Shown piece after piece: positions 1 through 11,700 of a stretch of 64,000 nucleotides of DNA. This DNA comes from Camarhynchus parvulus (Eukaryota; Chordata; Aves; Passeriformes; Thraupidae). Where the stretch lies: the NCBI RefSeq assembly GCF_901933205.1, contig NC_044573.1:57600493-57664492 (forward strand). Direction: 5' to 3'. The notes below the pieces were generated by a model. The model was not told the origin of the DNA. It searched no databases and saw only the letters and a program-made list of their open reading frames with translations. The first letter of the stretch is position 1. Every line of letters begins with the position of its first letter. The translations under genes were made by a program, and so were the position numbers.

Positions 1-2410
1 TTTCCCACGGTGACATTTATTCCTTCCGCTATAAAATAAAATACCATGGTAAAAAAAGAGGAAAAGAAAGAAAGAAAAAAAGTTTCCTGAACTTCTCCTG
101 GTATTCCCAGAGGACATCTCAGCATCAACTGGAAAGTTTCACAAGCTGTCCATGGACATCAGAGAGTAAAGGCTCATTTGAGCTGTGGCTTTGGTGAGTC
201 AATCTGCTCACACTTCATCAGGAGTGCCAGGGGATCCTGATAAAATGATAATGATGCTGTGCACTGGGTAGAGGAGAACATAAATAAGCTACTTAATTCC
301 ATTTGTTTTAGCATTTTTTTATATCCATATGTTTGAATCATATCACACCAGGCCAGCTTTCATACTCAGAGAGTTCTGCTGAATTGGATTAGGTAATATA
401 TTGAAAGCTGTATTTCTTGAAGTACCTTTGGGTTTTGCGTGTGTGTGTGTGTGTGTGCATCATTTCTCTGTGAATGTGTTTTGTATATTCAGAAGACAAT
501 TAAACTATGCTTCTCCCAGTCACTTTGCTAGAAAGCAAGGTCATCCCCTGAGAGTCATTTACTATAAAAGCTTGTGATGAATACACAAATTTAGGTGCAA
601 AATACTAGGTGTATTATAGGAGAGATATGCATTTTATTTTGATGCAACAGAGAGCACTAAGTAAGCAGTCAGCAGGCAGAGCATGTCTCTGTGTTAAATC
701 AAAGCTTTGTGGTAACTCTTCTTTCCCACTGGAGAGCACACACAGACAGCCACCAGCCCTCATGCTGCTCTGAGCTGCTGAGGAGGGGGCAGCACAGGAC
801 ACGTGACACATCTCTAAATGCACAGACTACTGATAACAACTTGCTTCAGCTTCAGAGAAAGGTATCTGACTCTATTTGTCTTGCCTAGGATGATGAGTAT
901 TGAAGGTAAAATCCCAACTAACACGAAGAACACCACCCCAGGGCAAGATTGTGTCCTTCAGCACCACGAGCAATGTTCCTCTTAACAGACATAGCACAGC
1001 AGATTTGTTGCCCATACTTCTTACACTGAATAAGCAAGCTCATCATGGAATGCTTGTTTTTCTCAGATATCTGTTAAGTATCTGCTGTTCTTTCAGTACA
1101 TGCTGGTGAATCAATAGTAGCAACTTTGATTTCCTTCTCTTTATTGCTGGCAACAGGATGCTTCTATACAGTCAGGTGTGATATTGTGTACCTGATGGCT
1201 TATATACTAAATAAGTATCTGCAGAGCCAATACCCTGGGCATTGTTTTTTACTGTCATTTACTTGGCCCAAGTTTTTTCATGTGTTATTTCATAAATGCA
1301 TAAAATACAACTGCCCACTGCAAGGCTCTGGCCCGTGTCATTGCCACATCCTGGCAAGCTGCTCTTTCCTCCCATGCAGAGCATACCCAAGCAGTGTGGT
1401 CAGTGAGAGGGAGCAAGGGTCAGGCATATTGCCCATGGCCCATATACTTGGAACTGGCACTGACCTTGGAAAACAGAGGAAAGGGAAAAAAATAGGAAGA
1501 TTTTTTTCTTTCTCACTCCCAGAAAACGTTCCATAATTGTGCACTTGCTAGATCAGATGCAAAGAGGAATTTTTGAAAATGCATTTGGGGATACCAGAGA
1601 AAATGGGGCCATTCTTTTTGGGTAGCAGCCCATAGTTAGATCAAATTATGCTGATCATGAAACTGTATCCTTAGACAGGAACCCACAGCTGCAATTGCAG
1701 AGTCATGGAGCATGCACAGAGCAACTGGAATATTCTGGAAATGCAACAGGGAAAATTCAGGAGTTCACAGCTGAGCATGTGCAAAGTGAAGTGAGTCAAA
1801 CGTTTGAAAGTTGGCATCACTGTGGCAGGATTTTCTGAGGAAGCCAAAAATCAACACTAAGGCAAAAAATTTTATCATGTTTCAAACTCTTCTTCCAAAG
1901 CATGGGACAATATAAACATCCAAAATTAATAAATATTTTGCCTAAAGAATAGATGAAGAAAAAACTGAATTTATTTCACTGCCACTTCCTAGGAACTCTG
2001 ATCCTGGTGTTATCTCTTGCACAGAAAATTTTATCTGGAGCAATTCTGTTTAGAAAACAGAAGGCTGTGGAAAAAGAGAGGTGGTAGCCTGTCTACCTGC
2101 TTTGAGGTTTCAGATGCCACCTGCCCCATCTGCTCTGGTTTCTGATTACAACGGGCTCAGCACTCTCAAGCTCCTGGAGGCCAAGAACCTCGATGGGAAT
2201 AGCACATTAACCTGACAAGTCCTTCCCTTCGCCTTCAGATGATGAGCCAAGACTCACAGCAAATCAGCTTTTGTCAGGCTTTACATTTATGGCAATTCCA
2301 TTTTTCCTCATATTTTTTTCTCAGTTCATCATGTCATGCATCTCCTTTCATCATCTCTTAAGGCACTGGTCTAATACTATTTGATTGTGGCTGTGTAGAT
2401 CAATAGTGAT
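1..2410. other. Unique AT-rich non-coding DNA
   Basis: I see no recognisable gene, RNA or dispersed repeat here. The short open frames (for example 1126-1536, about 136 codons) have no domain or motif I recognise, are not flanked by convincing splice sites, and lie in ordinary AT-rich sequence. The only simple repeat is a GT run, listed separately. The stretch is best read as intergenic or intronic bird DNA. Confidence 0.6.
439..457. repeat. (GT)n dinucleotide microsatellite
   Basis: About 9.5 uninterrupted GT units. It is a short simple repeat with no sign of function beyond possible length polymorphism. Confidence 0.9.
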
Positions 2411-3080
2411 GGAATCATAGAACTGTAGAATGTTTCAGCTGGGAAAAATCCTTTAAAATTATTAAGTCCAACTGCAAACCTAACACTGCCAAGTCCACCA
2501 ACAAGCCATGTCACCAAGTGCCACATCTGCAAGTCTTCTAGGTCTTTTAGATCGCTCCAGGGATAGTGAGTGACTCAACCTCCCTGGACAGCCTGTATCA
2601 ATGCTTGAAAACCCTTTGAGCGAAAAATCTTTTCCTGTTATCCAATCTAAACCTCCCTTGGGACAATTTGAGACTCTTTTTCTTGTCTTATTGTTTTCTA
2701 CCTGGGAGAAGAGACTGACCCTCACCTGGCTACAGCACCTTTCAGATAGCTGTAGAGAGTGATAAGGTCTTCCTTGAGCCTCCTATTCTCCAGGCTAAAC
2801 AATCCCAGCTCTCTGGGCACTTCCTCATAGGACTTGTGCTCCAGACCCTTCACCACCTCCATTGTCCTTCTCATGGCACTCTACAGCACCTGAATGCCTT
2901 CCTCATAGAGAGGGGCCCAAAACTGGACACAGCACTCAAGGTGTGGCCTCACCAGTGCCAAGTACAGAGGGACAATGACTGCCCGATCCTGCTGGCCACA
3001 CTATTGCTGATACAGGCCAGGATGGCATTGTCCTTCTTGGCCTCCCAGGCACATTGCTGCCTCATGTTACATGTGGTTTT
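2411..3080 (-). mobile_element. CR1 LINE fragment, 5'-truncated, minus orientation
   Basis: This is a copy of the avian CR1 non-LTR retrotransposon inserted on the minus strand. Its 3' end is at the left (AATCATAGAACTGTAGAATG), which is the complement of the family's ATTCTATGATTCTATG-type terminus. Rightwards it runs through the 3' UTR and into the end of the ORF2 (reverse transcriptase) region. CR1 phrases are recognisable throughout, such as GGGAGAAGAGACTGACCC near 2703 and GGCCCAAAACTGGACACAGC near 2914. The match fades after about 3,075. Roughly 0.67 kb of a ~4.5 kb parent remains, as expected from the 5' truncation typical of CR1. It is diverged, has no intact frame and is certainly immobile. 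The apparent plus-strand ORF at 2836-3084 is an antisense reading of it. The right boundary is approximate. Confidence 0.93.
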
Positions 3081-6000
3081 CTGATGGGCAACTTTCCAGT
3101 CACTTTGCTCAGCACCCAGACTCTCATATGTGTATTCACATAAGAATCATGGTACTTTTATAAATAACTAGGATCTTATCCTCTCGCCTCTTGCCTAGTT
3201 CAAGGAAAACAAAAAGCACATTTTTAAAAGCTGTTTCTCACTGTAAGGGCTCTGTCCTGGTCATCACAGAACTCTGGAGCAACATACTGCATGACACAAA
3301 TCTAGATGAAAAAATATATGGACAGCAGAGCTGAGGAATCAAATACATTGCAAGAACAGTGTGGATAAATGCTATTTTAGCAGACAATGTAGCTGATGAA
3401 CTTGCCTTAATTGATGATAAACTAGAACCAAGGATTGAGCCAACATCAGTTGCAAAGTTCCTAAATATACAAAAAAAAAATTTTAGGACAAAGAACCCAC
3501 TTAAAATTCAGTGTTTGCTCTGCTGTTGGAATGATGAAAGACTGAAATACAAGCATGCAGACTTTAGGATGTCTGTAGGTACTGCTGAGATTTGAACACC
3601 CTGGTGCTAAGTGTATCAAAATCCCATGGAGGTCTTTAATGGTTCAATACAGTCCATGTCTAGTATCCATAGTACTGGGCAAATTTAGCACTGGTATATT
3701 CCTAGTATGCAGGCTGAGGTTTCAAATTACTGACAGGTCCTTCTGCTTCTTTAAATGTGGTATTAAAAGTACCTTAGAATTCTGAGAAATATCACCCTTT
3801 TTTAGGTTTGTCCATTCATTATTCTGTGCCAAGGTTTCTTAGGTAAACTTGATTGACAGACACCCATCTTTATCCTCTGCATGGCTGGAGGTCAGCACTG
3901 GTGGAAGGTAATGCTTTTTTAATTAGCTGCTAGGGTATTACATTTCCTTTGTGTGGATTGCCTGTTGCATTCCTGTGAGTCACTATCTGAAGAGACGGTC
4001 TTTGCATTCACTGTTAAGCATAACACAGACAAGTGGAAAAGATTTTTACAGATCCATAGCAAAGATGTTTATAAAAAGTCTTGGATCTAGACAACCTCGA
4101 GGTTTTCCAGCAGTGAGTGTAAGAAAAGAAAACCAATAGAATAAAAATTATGACAGAACCAAATCCAAAGACACACTTTGCAGTCTGCGCCAGGAATCGC
4201 AAAGCCAAATTGCTGGCTATAAATTGTGGCTGTCATCTCAGGAGTCATATCCTTCACAGATATGACTCCTCAGTTAGAATCAAAAGGATCAAAAAACTCT
4301 GTGCCAACAGGGACAAGATGTTCAAGATGACAGCAATCTGTAGAATACCTTTGTGACCGAATTTATGTCTGCCTAAAATCACCCTTTGGAAACAGATTGT
4401 GGCAAGAACTCTAAAAATTTCCAGCAATCCTCTAATAATGCACAGGTATTTGTTTGACCAAAACACAGTACATGTGAATATTTATGCAAGACTGTTTCTA
4501 ATAAGCTTACAGCAGACTAGAGGTGAAGGGAAATCATCAAAAGAAATTGAAAGACAGGGCTTCCATGCAGATTCCACATAGGTGAGCAAAATGTTCTCCA
4601 TGCTCCTAAAATTTATCTAGAGTAATTTGTCATCATACAAAGTAAAAATATTCAAAGTGCTGCTACCAGGACTAAGCTAGGCCTATGATAAAAATTCTTG
4701 TGAGACTCCAAAACTCAGGGAGGTAGTCAGTCCACTGCAGTTTAAGGAGCAATAGCAGGTCACTGGGGGCACCAAGTACTGAGAATACTCTTCAAAATGG
4801 GGCTCATCAGAACCAGTTTACTTAATATGTGAATGAATGCAACGGCAACATTTTTTGAAAAATGTCCCCTTTCTTTTCTGGTTGGAACTTCCGCCTACAA
4901 AATGTTATCATAACTAAGTACTGGCTCCTGGAACTAATTCAGTAAAGCTCCCTCTCAGGCAGGGACTCATTTACACTTAGATTATCCCAGTAATTCGGAA
5001 AAAGTGGAACAAAATGAGACCATACTTTCTGTGCACATAAACAGTGAGATCTGGCCTCAGTCCAGGTGGTGTTATATCCCATAGCATGTAGAAATATGGG
5101 CATAAGTTAGGTGTAAACATTCATAAATATCCTTCAGTCTTCCCTTCAATAAGCTGACTCCATAAGTGTTTTCACTTAAACTGGGGAATTGCTATTTGGA
5201 ATAACACTTCCAAGGATAATGTCCCAGTGAGAGGCAGAGGCATAGACTGATGATAAATTCTGCTTACACACTAATTAGTCTGTAAGTAAAGGAGAGGGCA
5301 TTGCAGACAGGACTGGAAAGACTCTGAACTCTAGCTAGGTCCAGGGGGTCTCAGCCAGCTTGGTACCTAGCTTTGAAGAAGACAAAAGAAAAATGTGTAG
5401 TGATGTCCAGAATAATCAAATAATGATGCAAATAGGGTATTTTGAATCAAACCTCCAAGTTGTTCAAATAAGTTTGTAAATTGCTCTGTTTCCCTGAGCA
5501 TATTCTGTGTGAATAATGCCCTGTGTTATGTGTCATGTGGGAAGACAAACTTCTGTAAAACATTCCAAAGTTTTATCGGAAGTTGAATCTGTTGTCTCAT
5601 ATTTTCCTCTTTTTACACATGCACAGGCAGACTCATAATCCTTTTTAGTGGAATCTATGCACATAATTCAGGGTAAACTTCACTGTTGTGTGTGTGTATA
5701 TGATTATGGGAGAGGAAGACACAAGAGGGGGGGAAATAATATGTCTGGGTGATTGCTCAATATTTTAATAATATGGAGACTGTGGTTTTGAAAACATGAA
5801 TTTATTACTTACGAAAAAGAAAAATATGAAGATAACTGTTAATTATGTATTTCACTATTTTTAATAACACATTTTAGATTTTTTAATTTCTTTTTTATGG
5901 TTTCAGAAGATTATTTTATTGATTTTCCTACTACTCACCTTTCTAACCTGTCTGCTTTTGTACAGCATGATGAGAAGTAATATCTGTCATAGCAGTGGGC

Positions 6001-6660
6001 ACTGATTTCTGGATATTTGGTTATCCTCAGTGTATGTGTACAGTGTTCAAAACATGGTGTTTTAAATACACAATACAAGATTTTTTTGAAGATGAACATA
6101 GACTCCAAGACTGAAGGCAGCATGTCAGTGATATGGCTCTGGATTTTTTTTAACCTATTCTTTCTGTAGGGATTCTAATTTCTGAGAGTAGAAAAAAAAA
6201 GTTGTCTTTACTTTTCCATCACATTTAATTGACTTTCATAAACTGCAGGAGTCTTGCTCAAGATTTATAAACAAATACACCATTATGTTCCTCATTAGTT
6301 TGAAGAATACCTGGGTAAGTGGTAGCTGTCAGATATACAATAAGTGCCCCCCTCCTTTTTTGCTTATATAATAATCCCAGCATTCAAAAGACTAATCAAG
6401 ACACCCTGATCTACAAAGCATCTTATTTCCTTGTCAAATTTCTCTGCCGAGCTTAGCCATGCTTGTCAACTTCCCAGATCCCCCTTTCAATAACGGGTTT
6501 ATTCTTAGCATCTTGCCAAAATGCATTCCTAGGGGTAAACCATGGAAGAGTGAAGTTCTAATTTCTTTATCTCAGCCAAGGAGAGGTTTCTGCCTATGCT
6601 CATGGGAAAGGTCACAGGCAATTTTAGTTGCAGGTTCTCTTGAAAGAAGGAAGTATGTAC
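3081..6660. other. Unique AT-rich non-coding DNA
   Basis: No gene or dispersed repeat is recognised. A minus-strand donor-like sequence (GAAAG then GTGAGT) sits at about 5,935, at the end of a 62-codon open frame (5935-6123). I could not find support for that frame being coding. The hairpin at 4,237-4,273 is listed separately. Short T-rich and A-rich runs are scattered but unremarkable. Confidence 0.55.
4237..4273. repeat. Short inverted repeat (15-base arms, 7-base loop)
   Basis: Arms CTCAGGAGTCATATC (4237-4251) and GATATGACTCCTCAG (4259-4273) are complementary at 14 of 15 positions and are separated by CTTCACA. A transcript or single strand would fold into a tight hairpin. It is too short for a typical microRNA precursor, and I recognise no transposon end in it. 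Confidence 0.85.
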
Positions 6661-6662
6661 AT

Positions 6663-6852
6663 CTGAGGAGAGGAGAGGAGAGGAGAGGAGAGGAGAGGAG
6701 AGGAGAGGAGAGGAGAGGAGAGGAGAGGAGAGGAGAGGAGAGGAGAGGAGAGGAGAGGAGAGGAGAGGAGAGGAGAGGAGAGGAGAGGAGAGGAGAGGAG
6801 AGGAGAGAGAGGAGAGGAGAGGAGAGGAGAGGAGAGGAGAGGAGAGGAGAGG
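6663..6852. repeat. (GGAGA)n pentanucleotide satellite, about 37 copies
   Basis: This is a purine-only tandem pentamer on the plus strand. A first block of about 28 units is near perfect. A two-base phase shift at about 6,806-6,810 (GAGAGAG) separates it from a second block of about 8 units ending at 6,851. Pure purine/pyrimidine tracts with mirror symmetry can form triplex (H-DNA). The G pairs may also allow weak two-tetrad quadruplexes. Because 5 and 3 are coprime, the array reads open as a 5-residue repeat (Arg-Gly-Glu-Glu-Arg), which creates the spurious open frame 6459-6872. It is a probable length-polymorphic locus. Confidence 0.97.
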
Positions 6853-6985
6853 GAAATAAGAATAAAAATTAAGAAGAAAAATTATAAGAAGAAGAGGAAA
6901 CTAAATAGAAAAAAGAAATATAAAAACAGGAGAAAGAAGGAAGAGAACAGAAAATGGAAAAAATGAAAAAGGAAAAAGGAAAAAA

Positions 6986-7081
6986 GGAAAAGGAAAAGGA
7001 AAAGGAAAAGGAAAAGGAAAAGGAAAAGGAAAAGGAAAAGGAAAAGGAAAAGGAAAAGGAAAAGGAAAAGGAAAAGGAAAA
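6986..7081. repeat. (GGAAAA)n hexanucleotide satellite, 16 copies
   Basis: GG pairs recur exactly every six bases from 6,986 to about 7,077 within A-rich DNA. A less regular start precedes the perfect part (6,971-6,985), and a purine-biased stretch links it to the pentamer array on the left. On the minus strand it reads as Phe-Leu or Phe-Pro alternation, which explains two spurious hydrophobic open frames there (6882-7088 and 6901-7101). Confidence 0.97.
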
Positions 7082-8706
7082 AAAGCAATGAAATTGATCA
7101 AGGAACTACATGAACTTCTGTGTTAGCACGAATGGCAGCTGTAGCTCCTAGAGTGCCAAACTGAATTTCAAAGAGAGGAACTGCCCTGTCCTCTAACCCC
7201 TAGCTCTTCTGGTGCTTTTCTGGTCAAAGCTGAACTTCCCCTGTTTTCCCTGGGGAAGACCTCAGTGAACACTGACGTGCCCAGCTCACACCCAACACAA
7301 AGCAGGAGGCTGGGCAGCTACTCATAAATGGCCATGGTTTATCTGTTCTTTGGATACATGTGGCTTGCAGGTTCTGATGCAGCAAGAAGCACATGTCTCA
7401 GGTCCGTACTTATCAGCAAGTTTAAACAAATCTACATTGCACTGAATGAGTATGTCCCTGTGGAGCAAGCACTGAAAGTGAGCATTTACTGATTTTCTAA
7501 GCATTGACTAAGTGAATTAGGGATGGATTGTTAGATCCAATAGTGAGAGTCTGACCTGTCCTTCATTGTAAAGGCTAGTAAACTTATCGATTTCACATTT
7601 TTGTCTATTCTGTTATGATGTTTCCTTCAAAACCACTCATTTATTATATGTTTATATATGCAGTAAATGACCCTGTAAAGAAAACAGCAATCAGAAGGAA
7701 AAGCTATAGCATTTCAATAGTGTTTCACCTTCTACTTGATGTCTGTCATGGTTTCACGCAGTAACTTCTGCATCAGTTGAACATCGTGAAGCACAGCTCT
7801 TAGCAAGATAAGTCTAAGATACCTTCCTTCCCCACAAATACACCTGTGGTACTTCCCAAGCCCACACTCTTCAGACACATTGCAGCAAACACAGTGCAGG
7901 ATTTCCCAACTCTGACATGAAAAATATTATTTTCTCCAGGTGACAGATTTGAAAGACAAAGCATGTTGTGCTGCTGTATTTTTCTCTGCTCTCCAAGTTT
8001 GACATTCACCTTAATTTTTTATACTAAATTCCTAGGCAGGTCCTGTATATTAGCTTACTAGATCAGAAATTATATTACTGACTTTCTCCACTGACAATAA
8101 AACAACCATTCTCTGCTTTAAACCCACCAAAGAAAAAGGAATTCTTTTCAATAAACCGAATAATCCTGGATTAGACTGGATCAAAACTTTGCCATTTTAC
8201 TCAGCGTGATTTAAAATTATATTCACTGTATAACCAATTACCTACATAAAAAATTAAGATGACAGGATTTTATAATCAGGGATTTGTGGTTTTCTACATA
8301 AAAAATACCCTCAAAACTTGATATTTTATTCTTCAGTATGATGAGTCTAGCTGCATAGAGATCAAGGTAAAAAAACAGGTTAATTCACAGTGTTTAGACT
8401 ATGCATGTGTGGATAATGTTCCTGCCTGCCAATCCATTTTAAAAGGAGGAGACAAGACACAAAGGCTGCTTCACTGCTGTTGAGGTTGGACAAAAGAGTG
8501 GTACAGAGACAGAACAGCTCCTTCACAGCTAAAGACCATTCTCAATTCTCCCTCTCTCTCATTCTTATCTCCCTCTCAGGTTACTGCATTTTCTGTTCCC
8601 CTCATGCCATTGCAGTAGTGCTGAGGACAAGTGAGATAATGCTTGGCCCAAATCCAGGCAATCATTTTGGAGTAATTAGTTTAGGTACTGCACACCCAGC
8701 CCACGC

Positions 8707-8730
8707 TTTTTTTTTTTTTCAGGTAAGTAT
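8707..8730 (+). promoter_or_regulatory. Candidate recursive splice site (T13-CAG|GTAAGTAT)
   Basis: Thirteen consecutive T residues (8707-8719) are followed by CAG (8720-8722) and immediately by GTAAGTAT (8723-8730). This is a full 3' splice acceptor fused directly to a near-consensus 5' splice donor, with no exon between them. Fused sites of this kind act as ratchet points in very long introns of flies and of some vertebrate neuronal genes. In vertebrates they are usually followed by a second donor that defines a short RS-exon. Here GTGCAG|GTTAAG lies about 65 bases downstream (near 8,788), and CCCCAG|GTAGCA lies slightly further. If it is real, a plus-strand transcript with a very long intron crosses this window. 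I see the motif directly, but its use is inference. Confidence 0.4.
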
Positions 8731-11700
8731 CAAGTTGCTCATATTACCTGATTACCTGCCTGCGTGTGGATGGCCAGCCCCAAGGTGCAGGTTAAGCTCG
8801 TCCCCAGGTAGCAAGAGAAGGTTTAATTGAATGCATCAGTTTGTTCTGGGAAATTTGGCTCTGCTGCAACCACTTATTTTTCCTCATGCATGCTGCGCAA
8901 TGTCCCTTTTGCAGCTCAGCCTTTTTGGAACTTTTAGCCCGAGAACATAGTCTGTGTTGTGATGACCCTGGAGCTGCTGTTAATTCTGACATTGCATTTT
9001 TTGCTCCTCCATTTATTTGAAGAGCTGGGAAAGAGCAGTGTACGTTTTTAGGGCTGAGCAATTTTTCATTCCGAGAAATCCTGGGCACAAGCAGCTGGGT
9101 GTACACTTTTCAGGTGGATGTGAGGGTTTTTAAAGGTACACAAACTGCACATCCCGTCTTCCCTCTGCTTTCATGGAAATTCAGCAGTTATGGGTCAGAA
9201 ACACACATTCAGTTCACACATGAGAAATGCTGCATAGAGACAGAGGATGACTGACATTGGCATGCACTGTATGCTGATGGCTCCTTGCTTGGGCAACATT
9301 TTTGCACCTTTTATTCCTTTCGTGTCCCAGCCAGTGATTCCTGATCAACCCTGTGCCATGTCTCCCCATGCATCCCTCTAGCCCAGGGTCTATTTGACCC
9401 AAACTCCTTTCCTGAGTGTACCTTGAGCAGCACCAATGTCTTGCCCATGGCTCTTTGCCTACACACCTGCTCCCTGACCATGGGGACCCTTCAAAGGACA
9501 GGGAAGAGCTTTGTCTCCAACCTGTTCTCACCTCTTTGCTACAAATGTGAGATGGTGCAGCTTTAGGCCAGCTGTGAAGGTAGCCCTGGGCTATGGATAT
9601 ATTTCCAACAGGAATTGGTGTGAGGTCGCTAACAGTTTCACAAAGACAAGAAAAGAGCTAAAGAACTGTTGGATGCTAAAGGCTTCCAGCCAATACTGGC
9701 CTGGATCAGATACAGATTGGCAGCCTTGAGGTGCATGGCTCCAATTTCCCATTACCAATTCCCCTGAGCTGCTCAGCCTCCCATGGTGAAAGCTGTAATT
9801 TAGGAGAGATCCTGTAGGTCTGCCTTGTTTTTTTCCTCTCTGATTTGTTTCCAATTTTTAGCAGCAAGTCCATGAAGCCTTGCAGCCAGATGCCCACTGG
9901 CTCTCAGGTGAATGTAAGCAGGCATCCTGAGAATAGTTCAGCTCAAGACCTAAAGCTGCAGTCACTATTTAAATTCCTGGAAATCAGAGCAAATAACAGT
10001 ATTCCAGTCCCATTTCACCTGGCTGATTAGCTCTGCAATCAGAGTGTGAAAGAATTTGAACTCGGCTGCTACTCAGAACTCCGACTAGCATAACCCAGGT
10101 CATGGGAATAAAACAGTGGAAAGACAATTACGCCCCTTTATACAACTGATTGCAAAGAAAACTGTCAAAAATATTTTCAGTTAGAATTTCATTAAAATTT
10201 GGGCAAAGAGACTAAAGCTATTCTTGCAAGCAAAGGTAATTATGTGCATACAATACTGTTCAAGAGGCATGTTGATAATTCAGTGTTACTTGATTTCTTT
10301 AGAAGAAGGCCAGGTTCTGAGCTGGCATTAACAGACTATTTCCTTCAGAGTTGGCAGAGCTGTGATGATTGCAACAGCTGAAAGTCTTGCTCTGCCCTGC
10401 ATCAGTGCTGTTATAATTACTGTTTTCATCCAGTAAAACTAAGTAGATCAACATGGTCACGGCTGGCTCCAGTTTTTCAGCAGCATATCAGAAACTGGAT
10501 GCCACTCTCCTGTGGATGAGGGTCTAGGAACAGGCTCTTTCTGCCAGTGGAGACAGTAGGAGAAGAAAGGCATGTTTAAGGTGGAAAGATGGGGGGAGCT
10601 GTTCTTCCTGCTGGCTTTGCAGCAACTAAGGGAATAAAAGGGAAGGAGCATGGCTGCTTCCAAAGCAACTGCACAGTCCTCATGTCCAGGGGTACCTGCA
10701 GCCACATCCTCACCCTGTGCCGGGCCCAGGCAGATAGGTCCCAGGGGAGCTTGTGTAGGCCCAGGCAGCCCCTCCAAGACATCACACCCACTCCCTATAG
10801 ACCAGCACCAGCTGATGAGCACGCTGGGAAAACATTAACATCATAGAGGCACCTTCGTCCCATGTTGGGTGTTCTGGGCTCTCTTTATAGCTGAGGCAAA
10901 ATGGTGAAGCAGGCTCGTGGTATTGCATGCAAGGCCTCAATTTTGCTACTTTTTTCTAGGAAAACAAATGCTGATGGTTTCTCTATTCCTTTGTCTCCTT
11001 TCTGAGGTCTTTCAGTTTTCTTAAGAATCCACACAAATGCATTTGGTAGATGCCTTTTCTGGCAAAATGTTAGAAAGGTAAATAATACAGTTACTTATTT
11101 TTCAGATAATGATGCTATATCTGAAGCACAACTAAGAAACATCAAGATGAGTGTGTGGGCCAATGAAGAAATCTAGAAAAGCTCAAAGAAATTATGAAGT
11201 GTGGATCACCTTGTCCTCTAACCCGCTACATGGCATGACAGCAAGTTAAATTAGTTAGAAAGGTAAGACAAGGATTTGTAGTTTAAATAAACAAAATTAC
11301 CAGTGGATAATCCAAATTTTGTCACTGATGCTAAGAAAACCAGCAATATAATATTTTTTTCTCACCAAAAACAGTGTTAGCTCCTGAGGAAAATATACTT
11401 CTTGACAAATAATCTGAATACAGTGGTATAATCTAGATGATATTTTGGATACTTATGAGATTAATATTAATGGCACATGGGTGGCATTAATAATTGCAAG
11501 CAGTTTTCAACTACTTATAAGGATATAGTATCATGACTGAATTTGGTTTTGTAGCAAGTTTGACAGTCCAGAACACTATATTGCATATATTTTACTTTTT
11601 TGCTAATTTAGTATTCAATGGAGAGATTAGAAAGGGATGTAAAAATCATCAGACAGAAGGTCTGACAAACCATTCGTCTTGACACCCTGTAAAGATAATT

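Noticed and set aside
2836..3084. 82-codon plus-strand frame with apparent protein texture
   Set aside because: It is antisense to the CR1 copy at 2,411-3,080.
6459..6872. 137-codon plus-strand frame encoding Arg/Gly/Glu repeats
   Set aside because: It is the pentanucleotide array read as protein. Any 5-base repeat lacking stops gives a 5-residue repeat in all frames.
6882..7101. Minus-strand Phe/Leu and Phe/Pro repeat frames
   Set aside because: These are antisense readings of the GGAAAA hexamer array, not genes.
7741..7760. TGTCATGGTTTCAC as the start of an LTR (a similar string occurs near 17,272)
   Set aside because: No matching LTR body, polyadenylation/terminal CA pair or target-site duplication could be found.
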